In this document: piece after piece, positions 46,601 through 57,033 of the stretch
How the letters are laid out: each line of letters begins with the position of its first letter
How positions within the stretch are numbered: position 1 is the first letter of the stretch
Assembly (NCBI RefSeq): GCF_019175285.1
Contig: NC_056525.1
Coordinates: forward strand, 127,072,267 to 127,136,266
DNA: 64,000 nucleotides
Direction of reading: 5' to 3'
Origin: Sceloporus undulatus
Lineage: Eukaryota > Chordata > Lepidosauria > Squamata > Phrynosomatidae
Notes under the pieces: model-generated
Told to the model about the DNA's origin: nothing
Database searches by the model: none
What the model saw: the letters and a program-made list of their open reading frames with translations, nothing else
Program-made: the position numbers and the translations under genes

Positions 46601-49600
46601 CCAGCCCCAGCCCGGTCCTGCCGCCGACACTGATGCCAAGGCCGACACCTCCTCCTGGGCAGAGGCTTGGGGTCGCAAGGGCCGAAAAGGAGCCCACGGA
46701 AGTGGCCTGCCGCCTCCGTGGGCTCCTCCCAAGGCCCTTGCGGCCCCAGGCCTCTCCCTCCGGAGGGAGGCCTAGGGCCGCAAGGGCCGAAAAAGAGCCT
46801 GTGGCCGCTTCCATGGGCTCCCCCTGGGCCCTTGCGGCCCCAGGCCTCTCCCCAGGAGGGAGGCCTGGGGCCGCACAGGCCAATAAGGGGCCTGCGGAAG
46901 CGGCCTGCCGCCTCCTGGGCTCCTCCACGTCACTTGGAGCCCTTTCAGCCGAAGGGAAGAGCCGAAGGGAAGGGCCTGGGACAGGTGCCCAAGCCCTTCC
47001 CTTCGGCCTCCCTCCCCTTCGGCCAAAAGGGCCCCTCAGAGCCCGTTCGGCCGAAGGAAGGGACTGAGGAGGAGAGGGCGGGCACACGTCTCCTCCTCCC
47101 CGCAGGGCTTCAGTGGAAGCTCCGCCCCCAGCGTGCAGCTCCACCCCCGGCACGCGGTCCCGCCCCCAGAGGGTGGAAGCTCCACTCCCCGGCTTTGCCC
47201 CCCCCCAGTTGTCTGAGGGACAGCAACCCAGCCCCCGGCTCAAAAAGGTTGCCTACCCTGATTTAGGATTTTCCAGAGTTTAAAGAAAATCAGCCAAAAC
47301 AAAGTTTGTGCCATAGTTACATGCTGAAGGCTAGCACTCTTGTTCTATCTTCCCACAAGACTCTGCTAGATTGTTATTCTAGCTAGATTGTTATTCTGAC
47401 TTTAGGGAGTCCCAAGTACAACAAAGCTGAATGGGAGGATCCATGCTGTTGTAATTTCAGCTTAAAGCCCTTAACCAGGCAGAGGAAAAATGGTAAATTA
47501 GAATGCGGGAGAGGGGGCTAAAACAGAAGGAGTAAAATTCAGCTTCAGTCAATGTCTGATTGTGTAAATTGTTCATGTGCTTCAAGTGGGACAATTCCAC
47601 ACCTCACTCTGAACAAGACATTTGGAAGGCAATGTGTTCACTAATGATGACACACAGGAATTGGGCTTGTACCACCTACAAGGGCTTCAAGTATTTATAA
47701 ATGCACAGCTAAGATTCATTGAGATATTACTTTGTCCTGGGATGCATTTATTGCAGAAGGTATGTGTGAACCTCCTTTGGTGAAAAAGAAACTGAGCTTG
47801 GAGCCAACAGTCTTTTGGGCATTCCCAATCGCATGTACAGATTGTGCTCTCCATGCCCCATAATCTGAACTGTATTATGTAATACTGTACCCATTAATCT
47901 GCTACCTACACTGATTATAGTATTTCTTTTAGAAGAAATAGAAGAGGAAACCCTACTTCTTTTAGAAGAAAACAAGAATTTTGATTTCTAGGCTAGTATA
48001 TCTAGTGATTGGAAGACTGAGAAAACAGAAAATAAAAGGATAAATAGGTCAAAACCACTGTTTGTCTGCTTAATGAAAGCCATAGATTGGGTTCTAGCCA
48101 GAGACTGAAAAGGTTACATTTTGGGGGCCACAGCTTCAAGATCCTCCTAGTCAACAGGACTGGACATGTGAGATAAGGAAACAGACATCTTGGCTGGAGG
48201 ATTCAGGGAGTCATAAGACAAAAAAGAAACATTTCCAACCATTGGTTCACGATTAGGGCAAACCATGAATTGGCACAATGCTAAAATTGAAAGGATGCAA
48301 CTGGAAATGGCCTCTTAGCTATGGAATGCTCTTCCCTTTGCAATCTACTTAACCGAATACATCTATCAGAAGCACTGTGCAACTTATTTGGCTGGATGAA
48401 ATTACCTAAGGTTTTTAGCATATTTCATATTTTCTGTTCAAATCCTTACTTGAGTTCAGAATAGGATAAACTGGAATCAACAGCTAGTTTAGACCAAATG
48501 CAGAGAAGAGATAATAAATACAGGTATACCTCAGTGAACAAAGCAGATTAACAGAAAGTTTGATGCCAGAAGTAGAAATACACAAAGAAAGACATTGTGA
48601 ACTTTCTGGGAGAAAGCTTCTTCCAAAATATATCCAGTGGTGATTTTTCCTTTCTCCAACTTTTCTTAGCATTTCCATTTTGGTTGTCAGATCTATGGTA
48701 TTTAAACATGCTGCAAGAAGAGGGTGAGGCAGGTATATCTGTTTTCCCATTTCTCCCTATTTTGCTATTCATGCATGCTCACTAAAGTATTCGGGAGGCA
48801 GCTGCTGTTTACTTTGCCTTATGTAGGCAGGAACATAGCTACAGCAGAATCAACTAAAGCAGATTCCCAGTCTCTCACAGCTCAAGCTTTACTGCATTAT
48901 TTAATGCAAACTCACTGCTGCAACTTGATATCAAAAGTATTTTTCAGACCTCCACCATCTCACCAATGCTGCCAAAATTATAATACTAGGCGGAAGACAA
49001 GGAGGAAAAATGGAGCTGGGCAAATGTGAAAAGACTTTGTAAAAAGCAGTTTCTTTGTCATAGGCTTTATTAACCGAGGTATACCTGTAATTACAAGTGC
49101 TATGAAGACCAAAAGATTATGAGAAGCAACATGAAAACATTTTAGACTGTATATAAAATGTCATATTCTAATCACAGAAACTGTTTGGAATAAAAAAAAA
49201 CTAGTGATCTGTCAGGACCATTGATTCTGACAAAAAAAAAACAAAAACAAATTTGGCTTCTTTTAACCAATAATAATAATTTAGGACAGCCTTCCTAAAC
49301 AGTGCCCTACAGCTTTTTTAGCCTACAAAATCCAGTCATTCTTGTCCCTTGGCCATTTAAGGGCTAACAGGAGCTACAGTCTAAAACATCTGGACAGAAG
49401 GTTGGGAAGGCTATCTCAGGGGGCAGACTAGACAAACCTCTACCAGGGTAGAACAAGTTCCACTTTAAATGAGTAATCCTCTGTTTGAGGAATGGAATCC
49501 TATTACCACATGCTAATGCTAGAGGGCTCTGATCAGCTCATCATTTCAGCACTGTGTGTTGCTAATCCTTTGCAAACTCCAACCTTGCAGGCAGGAATCA

Positions 49601-50841
49601 TGGCTGAACTATGTTGCTTGTAGCTTCTGTACCTAGAACATTCCTGAATCATTTTAAAAGTCATCATTGTAAAAATATGACTACTACCAATAATCTTCAT
49701 ATTATGAGCCAGTGTGGTAGAGCGATTTGAGCACTGGACTAGGACACAGGGAGATCAGGGTTCAAATCCCCACTCAAGCATGGAAACCCACTGGGTGACC
49801 TTGGGCATATCAAACTCCTTCTGAACAAGTTCTGATAGATTTGTTTTAGCATCACCATAGGTCAGAAATGTGCAACAATAACAACAACAATAGTAAAAAT
49901 AACACCAGACAGTCTTACCTGTCAATCTCAGTACTGGTGGGCCTGGCCACTTTTGCTCCTGATGAGCCTAAGGTATAACTTTCCTGCCCCAATGATCCAT
50001 GCTCCGTAGTATCAATCACCATGGCTGTAACCTCCTCAGCGCTGCTCCCATCTTCTCCAGAAGGCTGATTTTCTGTTCCGAGCCACTCCTCCAAGTTCTC
50101 GGTTTTGATTCGTACTGCTCCAAGGACCTTGACGTCATCATCACCCTGCCCACCATGGTCTGCCACTCCAGTCTCCACATACCACTGCCCTGCCCTGTTA
50201 ATCCTCAGTATGGGTTCCCTGCTCTCTGCATCTGAGCTCTGTTCAATTATTTGAGGGCTTGTTGACTCCTCAGGAGGACTAAGTTCCCGAATATCCAGCA
50301 CTGTGCTGACCTGGCCCATACGGCTTCCTTTTGGAGTGCTGTGGTGTGGACTCAGAGAGCGATTCATAGATGGCGAAGCCCGATGAGAATCTGGAGGTCT
50401 TTCTTGATGCTTTCCTCTTGTTTGGGTCAATTCTGCTTCAACTTCAGCCACATTAATTTTAAAATGAATGCCCTCCAAGATCTGTGTACACTTGTCTATA
50501 ATATGTTGCATCTGCAGAAAACTGGCTGCCGTCAAGTAGCTTATAATATCAGCTAATTGGAGACATATTCGCCCTGTGTAGCAAAAAGACAGAAGCTGCT
50601 CGAACACAGTGGGGCTTTTGATGACAGAGATAGAGACTGTGTTCATTTCATTGAGTGACATGTGGTCCCGAAAGTAAGGCGAGCTAGCAGCCAGCACAAC
50701 TTTGTGGGCCCTGAAGGCTTGGCCCTGAACATTGACCACAATGTCACACAGCCTGCCCTGCATGCGCAGCTGATTGAGGTGGCTCAGAACAGAATTGCTG
50801 AAGTCAGGAATCTCCAACTGTATGTTTCCACTTTTCTCCAT
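40147..50841 (-). CDS. ZBTB37: ZBTB37, BTB and zinc-finger transcription factor
   Basis: Three coding exons (50841-49919, 43763-43670, 40635-40147) join in frame to 501 residues; human has 503. Domains: BTB/POZ at about residues 20-125 (LRMQGRLCDIVVNVQGQAF, YFRDHMSL, CYTGRI), an acidic linker, and three C2H2 fingers at about residues 373-393, 401-421 and 429-450. The linker contains a possible SUMO site (IKTE, near residue 246). BTB proteins of this class dimerise through the BTB domain, bind DNA through the fingers and usually act as nuclear repressors; a specific target for this one is not known to me. Identity to human is high along the whole length. The start ATG at 50841 follows a short 5' UTR part in the same exon. 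The gene shares its promoter with GAS5 and converges on SERPINC1. Confidence 0.97.
41827..42057. mobile_element. mariner-like MITE
   Basis: Begins cagtgggaccttggtatccg and continues with 'ccccgtggaccccaaaatcc', 'cccattaaatacaatggcat' and an inverse end. Followed by TA at 42058; the left TA is mutated. The same family is at 54660-54887. Confidence 0.75.
42183..42232. repeat. TATC/TA microsatellite
   Basis: Runs of tatctatatctatatatcta and the inverse tatatagatatc create a self-complementary simple repeat. Confidence 0.85.
42720..42845. mobile_element. mariner-like MITE remnant
   Basis: Fragments 'acaatggtcccttcccttat', 'gggatccgttctggacccct' and 'cacgtaagagaagttatgtg' resemble the element at 36619-36842. 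Confidence 0.5.
43010..43232 (-). mobile_element. 5S-derived SINE, full-length-like
   Basis: The head in inverse orientation is recognisable as the 5S rRNA internal control region (+ strand: agtctcccagccaaggacta ... cttccaagatcagatgggat). The body 'aggcaaggaatactcagagt' and a diverged tail follow toward 43010. Confidence 0.82.
43670..43763 (-). CDS. ZBTB37: ZBTB37 middle coding exon (linker)
   Basis: A 94-bp exon with acceptor tatctgcag and donor gtaggc on the minus strand. The first base completes the arginine codon split after TEID. It encodes FSPSGSVVTERYRSKSESP then WRMDEPKQPNSQ, closely matching the human linker. It was too short to appear as a long ORF. Confidence 0.96.
44154..46285. 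mobile_element. hAT-type ends enclosing other repeats
   Basis: The left end cagtggtcttcag and right end ggaaccactg are a plausible hAT terminal pair. The flanking octamers ctttagag and cttaggag agree at six of eight positions. The 2.1-kb interior is mostly a LINE fragment on the minus strand, so this may be an old MITE that received a LINE insertion. The pairing of the two ends is an inference. Confidence 0.4.
44640..45590 (-). mobile_element. LINE ORF1 fragment with esterase-like motif
   Basis: The minus strand encodes a CSKCKLVGMLEGDLP stretch near 45470, then, near 45060-44860, VHMGTNDTARHNLQ and RMLKHLDAQIIISSLFPVEE, followed by NWLCKWC. The GTND block is the characteristic SGNH-esterase motif found in ORF1 of CR1-like LINEs. 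Frames shift between blocks, so this is a relic and not a host gene. Confidence 0.75.
46545..47260. mobile_element. hAT-like MITE, GC-rich, perfect 8-bp duplication
   Basis: Ends caggggtcggcaacc and ggttgcctaccctg. The octamer atttagga flanks it on both sides (46537-46544, 47261-47268). The 716-bp GC-rich interior has about 97-bp tandem-like units around 'gcggccccaggcctctccc' (near 46740 and 46837). Open frames of 84-234 codons on both strands are by-products of this composition. A shorter relative is at 63533-63961. Confidence 0.9.
47269..49284. other. ZBTB37 intron between coding exons 1 and 2, unique part
   Basis: No clear repeat or exon. An inverted pair 'cagagattaacagaaag'/'gccttatttaccgaggtata' with 'aggtatacct' at 48522 and 49077 hints at a decayed element, not resolved. 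Confidence 0.45.
49285..49425. mobile_element. Palindromic MITE remnant
   Basis: Left 'cagccttcctaaacagtgcc' and right 'cagaaggttgggaaggct' are inverse-like ends of the family seen at 15100-15225. Confidence 0.55.
49708..49895 (+). mobile_element. Sauria-type tRNA SINE
   Basis: Head gagccagtgtggtagagcga, B-box-like 'cagggttcaaatccccact', 'ctgggtgaccttgggcatat' and a (caa)n-like tail ending close to the ZBTB37 donor at 49918. Confidence 0.87.
49919..50841 (-). CDS. ZBTB37: ZBTB37 first coding exon (BTB domain)
   Basis: The minus-strand acceptor ttattag ends before 50869, the ATG is at 50841-50839 and the donor gtaaga follows 49919. It encodes the first 307 residues and two bases of the next codon. 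The start is chosen because MEKSGNIQLEIPDFSNSVLS matches the human N terminus and the upstream in-frame sequence crosses the acceptor. BTB core residues are all present. The segment after the BTB domain is Ser/Pro-rich (SLSPHHSTPKGS, RELSPPEESTSPQ). Confidence 0.98.
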
Positions 50842-51839
50842 GACGGCTCCAGTTGCAGGTGGAGCAACCCTAATAAATGGAAATGTCAAGACAAGTGGCA
50901 TTAGAAAAGATTTCTCTTTGTATTTGATTTCATACTACATGAAGAAGATAATGAGGGTCCCAAAACAGTCATTTCTAACACAAGAAACTTTAATCGAGTT
51001 CCCATAGAGAATTTGCTACTCAAATTCGATTACTTGAAACAACTATAAAGAACACTTATAAAGCAATCAAAACTGGTACAGTATTTATGTATTACACCTG
51101 ATTCAGAGATAACATTTACAATTTAAAGCTTCCTTACTCTCAAGTATTCATTTAACAATTACACGTCTACTATGTAAACTGTAATTTTAATTCTACCTCT
51201 AGGTATTCTCTTTTCAAGCACATTTATTTAACAGGTAATCAGCATCTTCTATTTAATTCTCTATGCGTCCCTGTTGCTGTTATTCTTGTGTGCCTTCAAG
51301 TATTTTCTGAGTAATGGTGACTCTAAGATTAACCTATTTCTGGGATTTTCCTCACCAATATCATCTCCTGCTCCAACTTTACTAATAGGATGATATGTAC
51401 ACAAGAACAAATCTCAATAATTCTCAAAGCTCAATGGCTCTTCTTTTACTATTCAACTCATTTCTAACAAATGACATGTACAAAAACATCTAGGTGGATG
51501 ATCATAAGGGGCACTAAAAGGACTCAGAATAAAGCTTGCCACGGCTGAAATAACACAGATTAGTCCAACATGCTGCAAGCACAAAACATAAGCTATACAC
51601 TAGTTAATTAAACAGAGGGAACATTATTTCATGATCTGTAGAGATTTTCTAGCAGTTAATGGGAGGGGAAGACATTGTGTATACATGTCATAACGTACTC
51701 TGGGAAGAGAATGGAAATAACAAACTCCTCAGCTCTACTACGTTAAAGTTCTTCAGAGTTGGCATTCAAATTCTACATTTGCACATACCTTAAGATAATT
51801 TTTGTTCTATTTCCTCCTTTCATAACATACTCTAAACAT

Positions 51840-51928
51840 AGCCCTGAGTACCCAGACTGTTGGGGGCTAATTAGCTTACTTGCTGTTCACCGCTATGATC
51901 TTTGGAATAGCGGTATATAAATAAAACA

Positions 51929-51967
<39 letters not shown>
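51840..51967 (+). mobile_element. SINE 3' end with (TTA)n tail
   Basis: 'gagtacccagactgttgggg', 'gctaattagcttacttgctg' and 'gcggtatataaataaaac' are followed by a TTA microsatellite (about 51930-51967). This matches the 3' end of a common iguanian tRNA SINE as I remember it. It is 5'-truncated. Confidence 0.7.
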
Positions 51968-51968
<1 letters not shown>

Positions 51969-52406
51969 CTTTGAAAATAAAATGTGGCACATTTCCCTTG
52001 GTGTTCAAGTGTGTTCCTGGTTTCTAAACTTGATTAAGGCCACAGGTAGTACAAGAATACAACAGTACACTTTGTTTAACAATAGAGAAACTCTTCAATT
52101 TGCTTTACTATGTTGTATAGTAACGTTATCTATCTGAAATCGTGTTCCATGATACTAATTATCTGATTATAATGCATTTGTTGCCATCTATACTAATTCT
52201 GCTAAGCCAGTACTTCCAGAAATAGTCTCTCAAAAGATGGGGGGTTGACTTGGGGTTTATTTCAGAATAATGTAAAGATATTATGGTTATGTTAACCAGC
52301 TAGAATAGGGACTTTGATAAGAACATTGGCAATCATTTGCCACATTTTGCAATGTGCACTGAGCTTGAACCTGCTTTATGCTACCATTGTACTATATTGT
52401 GTGTCA

Positions 52407-52627
52407 GGGTCCAAAACACACTACAGAAATAATCTAGTTTGAGACCACTTTAACTGCCTTGGCTCAGTGCTAGGGAATCCTGGGAACTGTAGTTTATTGT
52501 GGAACCAGAATTCTCTGACAGAGAAGGCTAAAATGTCTCACAAAACTTCAGCTCGCAGAATTCCCTAGCATTAAGCCAGTTTTAAAGCAGTCTCAAACTG
52601 GATTATTTCTGTAGTGTGTTTTAGACC
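52407..52627. mobile_element. Palindromic MITE
   Basis: The left arm (gggtccaaaacacactacag ... cctgggaactgtagtttatt) is the inverse of the right arm (caaaacttcagctcgcagaa ... ctgtagtgtgttttagacc). The best copy of the family in this window; others are at 13146 and as remnants. Confidence 0.82.
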
Positions 52628-52705
52628 AGTCTTCCAGAGTCTATCTGAAATTCCCAAGGGATGTATTTTTTACTTCTCATTGCTTATGTCTCTTTTTACT
52701 TTACT

Positions 52706-52910
52706 CAGACAGCCAAAATAAAGCTGCTTCAAGTCACAGTGGAGGTATGGTGTTTCAATGATGTATGCGTCCTAAGTCCAGAAGCCACCCAAGCCATGCT
52801 CCTCTGGAGTGGCTTTGGTGTGGTTCTGGACTCTTAGGACCATGCATCATTGAACACCATACTTCCACTGTGACTCGAAGCAGCTTTATTTTGGCTGTCT
52901 GTACAGGGCC
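52706..52910. mobile_element. Palindromic MITE
   Basis: Arms of about 85 bp: acagccaaaataaagctgct ... atgatgtatgcgtcctaa, and the inverse. It lies only 80 bp from another palindromic MITE. A half copy is at 21660-21775. Confidence 0.82.
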
Positions 52911-53119
52911 TTTCTCTTGTGAATAATGGAAAGAGCGGAGTTTGGGCAGGTTTAGTTTATCATGAAATGGTTCAGAAGGCTTACCCCTATGAAATATGTT
53001 ATTTTATTAGTCCCATGCTGTTGGGCATTTTTTTTCCCTTTTTTGGTGTTTGATCCCCATTTCTGTTGGTACATCTATGTACTTTTAAGGATGTGTTCAT
53101 GCTACTCAATTTATAATTC

Positions 53120-53480
53120 TTTAAAATAATATAATAATATAATATAATAATAATAATAGGATTTACTTATATACCGCCAATCACTGGGAATCCGAGCGGT
53201 TTACAACAGAGGGGATAATAGACGGTTCCGCCCTCAGGCTTACAATCTAAAAGACACGACCAAAAGGAGAAGAAATGGTGAGGGGGGGGGAGGAGGATCA
53301 GGTCCAGCATTTCTTCTCTCCCTCTGAGGCCTGGACCAAGGCAGATGGACGGGGGGGCTCTTCTACTTCAGGCTAGCCTGATGGAGCGTGGCTGCCTCTT
53401 CTAGCTATTAGGCTAGCCTCCTGGGAGCTGGGCCAGCCTATTCACCCTCCCGGCCGAAGGATGAACAGTTATGGAAGGAG
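53120..53480. repeat. Squamate repeat family X, copy 3, with (AAT)n
   Basis: An AAT-rich run (53125-53158) leads into 'atttacttatataccgccaa', 'gaatccgagcggtttacaac' and 'gacggttccgccctcaggct', then the shared 'gaggcctggaccaaggcaga' block. Confidence 0.7.
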
Positions 53481-54659
53481 GAGTCTTCTATAATATAACT
53501 TATAATCTCTCCAATGCACAGAAACATGTACTGAAATCTGAGGAAGTAGGCTCACTTCTATGAAAGCAATGCTTCCAACGTCTTCTTTCAGTTTAGTCTC
53601 TGCTGCAGTGAATGAATGACAATCTACCAAGTGTGTTTGTGTGGGGGGGGGTGGGAGTCGAAGAAAAGAAAGTGCAGAAGGTACACCAAGTTTGTGGGAT
53701 GGGGAACAACTGTGATTATATACTTGATTTCATGCGTGGAAGAGAGAATCTCACTTCAGCAGCAAATCCACTGATTTTGAAAGGGCCTAGAAAGAAAGGA
53801 TTTAACCCATCACATTTTGAAAAGGAGCATAGGTTATGCCTTTCCTAATTACTTTAAGAGATGGCAAACCAAATTTCTCAAGACATATGGGATCACAACC
53901 CCAGTTCTTCCTCTCCCCAACTGGGTGAGAAGGGCCAAGATTCTCACACCCCATTCTTTCACTGTCGCCAGTTTGCCCCTGGATGCCTTTTCAACCCTGT
54001 ATATACTGTACAAGCAGAGCAAGGCTAATGCAATCCCTCTTGGAGCAACTTCACATTTGATTGAACCTTCTTGTGAGAATACAGTACCACCACAGGACTG
54101 CTCAGGACACAGAAATTAGCAAGACTTTCTTTTACTTATTGTAGTGATCCAGCATTTAGAGTTTTATTGTTTATTCTGTGAGACTCCAACTTCGCATTTT
54201 CATTAGGACTGCAATCCTACACATATGTTCTTAAAACTAAGCTCCAGTGACTTCAGTAGTCCTTACTCTCAGGTTAATGTATCCAGTTTTCCAGCCTAAG
54301 GGAGACATCCTAAAAGGCCACTGGAAAACATCAATTCCCGTAAAACAAAAATGTGTTTCCCCAGGTGTATCTATTTTAAGAGTCAATCTACCTGCTGGAG
54401 ATGTTGCTAAGAATGCTAAACACACCCCACAGACTGACTGATGTTTATCCTCACAACAATCCAGTGAGGTAGATTAAGTCGACAGGCTGTAGTTAGTTTA
54501 TGGGGAAGCGGAGATGCCACCCTGATATCCTGGCATAGTGGACGTGGCAGTGAACAGCCAGCTCATGCAAGTGATCCTAGACCTGAGCAAGAGCTGCATA
54601 ATTTTGACAGGATCTAGTAAAGGGATATACATTTTTGGCTTCCAAAATATGTATCACTA

Positions 54660-54887
54660 CAGTGGACCCTTGTTATTAGCTGGGGTTTGGTTCCAAGGTC
54701 CCCCGTGAATAACAAAATCCGTGGATGCTCAAGTCCCATTAACTATAATGACATAGAAAATGGTGTCCCTTATAAAAAAGGGAAAATCAAGGTTTGATAT
54801 TTGAAATTTATACTTTTTTTGAACATTTTCAAACCGTATATGTTTGAATCCGTGTATAAAAAATCCATGTATAAGAAGGGCCGACTG
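54660..54887. mobile_element. mariner-like MITE
   Basis: Starts cagtggacccttgttattag and ends gaagggccgactg, with TA on both sides (54658-54659, 54888-54889). 228 bp, non-coding. Confidence 0.85.
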
Positions 54888-54957
54888 TACAAAGCTGTTA
54901 TAAGGTGAACTAAAAAAGCCAGGAGTTATGGAAGTGAATAGCTGCATGTATACTAGT

Positions 54958-55260
54958 ACGTAGAGATGTTGTAGCACCTTTGAGAGTCAAGCACCAAGAA
55001 AGAAGTTGGCAGCATGAGCCTTCCTAGGCTTCAGTCTACTTCCACCAAATGCATCTGAGGAAGTAGACTGAAGTCTAGGAAAGCTCATGCCTTCAATTTC
55101 TTTCAGTGAGTCTCAAAGGTGCTACAAGATCTCTCTCTACATTATCATTATCATTATTATATCCAACTGTATCTGAGGAGGTAGATTGAAGGCGTGTCTC
55201 AAAGGTGCTACAAGATCTCTCTACAGACTGATGCTACAGACTAACACAGCTATATCTTTT
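54958..55260. mobile_element. Inverted-repeat element with partial second copy
   Basis: 'gtagcacctttgagagtcaa' and 'cttcagtctacttccaccaa' are mirrored by 'gaggaagtagactgaagtct' and 'gtctcaaaggtgctacaaga'. A shortened right half repeats at about 55165-55255. ATT-rich runs flank it. Related to 34038-34198. Confidence 0.65.
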
Positions 55261-55461
55261 ATTATTATTATATTATTATTATATCTTTTATTATATTATT
55301 ATTAACCCTCCCCTCCCATTTGGATCGATGCAGTGGCCCTTCCACCTTCACTGGGGTCAGGGCCACAAAACCCCAGTCAATGTGGAAATAAAACCAACAC
55401 TGTCTTTAACCTCTAGGTTCCCCATCGCAGGAGGAGCTAGAGATTCCTAGAGCCCAGATAT

Positions 55462-55671
55462 GCTGCATCCACACTGGAGAGATTGCCCGGTTGGGTACCG
55501 CTTTGACTCTTCCTGTGGCTCCTTGCTAGGGAATTCTGGGAGTTGGAGTTTGTTGTGGGGTTCAGAGAGGAGGCCCACAACAAACTCCAACTCCCAGAAT
55601 TCCCTAGCCTTGAGCCACAGAAAGAGTCCAAGCGGCACCCAACCGGGCAATCTCTCCAGTGTGGATGCATC
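55462..55671. mobile_element. Near-perfect palindromic MITE beside the CpG island
   Basis: Arms of about 97 bp (gcatccacactggagagatt, gcccggttggg, aattctgggagttggagttt and their inverses) are separated by a short loop near 55560-55575. High arm identity suggests a fairly recent insertion. Confidence 0.82.
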
Positions 55672-55699
55672 CCTTGTCAGTAGTCAGTGAGGGATCAGG

Positions 55700-56620
55700 G
55701 AAGGGTCAGCCTCCATTGCTAAGACGCAGGGACCAGGAGAAGCCCACTCCCTTCTCTCTCTCTGTCTTCTTGGAGGGGAGCTTCCAGTTCCCCCACATTA
55801 GGCCCTCTCCTGGGGCTCGCAGGAGGCCAGGAGAGGCGGACTCTTCCTCCTCCGCCACCGCCTCGCCTTCCTTTTCCCGAAGGACCCAAAGACACCCTCT
55901 ACCTACCTCCAGGGGGGGTGGGACGAGCCCGAACACTCTTCCGGAAGCGAAACCCCCCAGAAGAGCCACGCCCCGGAAGGACATCCTGTCCCCCCTCCTT
56001 TCTTCCTCGACTGTGACTAGCTTTCCTTCCCCCCGTCCCTCGGCCCAACGGGGCTTTTGCGTCAGGTAGCCACGCCCACTAAGGGGGGAGGGCGTGGTGG
56101 GAACCGGCAGCCAGGGACCTTCAGGGGGCGGGGCGGGACACCTCGGTGGGCGGAGACATTATCCCTTAGGAGCGGCGCGAGGGTATGCAAAGTAGATCAC
56201 GTGATTGGGGTGGAGCCTCGCGGGGCTATATAAATCAGGCGGCTCCGCCTGCTTCTTTCTTTCCGAGCCGCCGCGCGTGGTGTCCTATATCGATGAGGAA
56301 GCTGTAGTGAGTTACTAAGGGACTGCAGTGGGGGTTTTCTAAAGTAATGATGGGCCAGTTAATTCGGGTGCGGTGCGCGGGGGCTGGAGCCGGGGTTTTT
56401 CCCCGCGGATGACTGGGAGGAGGGCGGATGGAGGCGGATGCCGGCGGGCCTCTAGGCCTCTCTGGGGCGCCTGGGCCTGGTAGGGACGGCCCTGGAGGGA
56501 CAGGCTTCGGGCTTCAGGGAGGGGAATGAGGAGGAGGCGGAGGCGAGAGCGAGCCCTTTGGCAACTCACCTGGGGAACCGAAACGGACCGCGATTGGGCG
56601 CTGCGTGTCTTTGGCTGCAT
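55700..56620. promoter_or_regulatory. CpG island, bidirectional ZBTB37/GAS5 promoter
   Basis: A GC- and CpG-rich block between the divergent ZBTB37 (-) and GAS5 (+). On the minus strand a possible ZBTB37 non-coding first exon ends at 55907 with donor gtaggt. On the + strand the segment 56184-56264 carries an octamer-like atgcaaag, an E-box tcacgtga (56197-56204), an inverted CCAAT box (attgg 56204-56208), a TATA box (tatataaa 56227-56234) and a pyrimidine-rich start. Confidence 0.8.
56227..56234 (+). promoter_or_regulatory. GAS5 TATA box
   Basis: tatataaa lies about 25 bases upstream of the pyrimidine tract cttctttctttcc (56252-56264), which has the look of a 5'TOP start, as expected for GAS5 and other snoRNA host genes. 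Confidence 0.75.
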
Positions 56621-56799
56621 CCGCACTGCAGAAGTCATCCGGTTTGACCTGCTTTTTGCAATGCGCTTCTCCATATAGATGCGTATCTATATGTATATCT
56701 ATCTATCTCGCCTCTGTGCAACAAGTTAAAACAGGAGAAGCCCCTATCAACCCCCAGTCCCCCCACCCCCCAAAATAACGATTAAGCGGTACAGAATTA

Positions 56800-56880
56800 C
56801 TAGCTTACAGTTGTAAACCGCTTAGACACTGTTAGTTCAGTATGAAGCGGCATATAAATGAAGCTGTTTGTTGTTTTGTT
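56800..56880 (+). mobile_element. SINE/LINE tail fragment
   Basis: 'cttacagttgtaaaccgctt' and 'gaagcggcatataaatgaag' resemble the 3' end of a squamate SINE or LINE tail, also seen near 51890 and 63055. Confidence 0.5.
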
Positions 56881-57033
56881 TTTGGATTGAAACAAGCTTT
56901 AAAACAAGCATTCAGACCAGGCAGTGGTTATAGCAGAGTGCAGGGGATAAGAAGCCTAGGCCACAGTGGAGAACATGGGGAGAAATCTGCAGCAGTTTGG
57001 GATTGTTCTCAGGCTGAAGAAGGAATGTGTGCC

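Larger units (their letters stand above)
50870..55906. other. ZBTB37 5' intron
   Basis: Between the BTB exon and the CpG-island promoter. It contains SINE and MITE insertions listed separately; no extra coding exon was recognised. The stretch 53481-54655 looks unique apart from a SINE-like remnant near 54430-54530. Confidence 0.6.

Noticed and set aside
46539-47266. Overlapping ORFs of 144, 199 and 234 codons in a GC-rich block
   Set aside because: They lie wholly inside a hAT-like MITE with exact 8-bp duplications; the translations are Gly/Pro/Arg-rich low complexity on both strands, without a domain.
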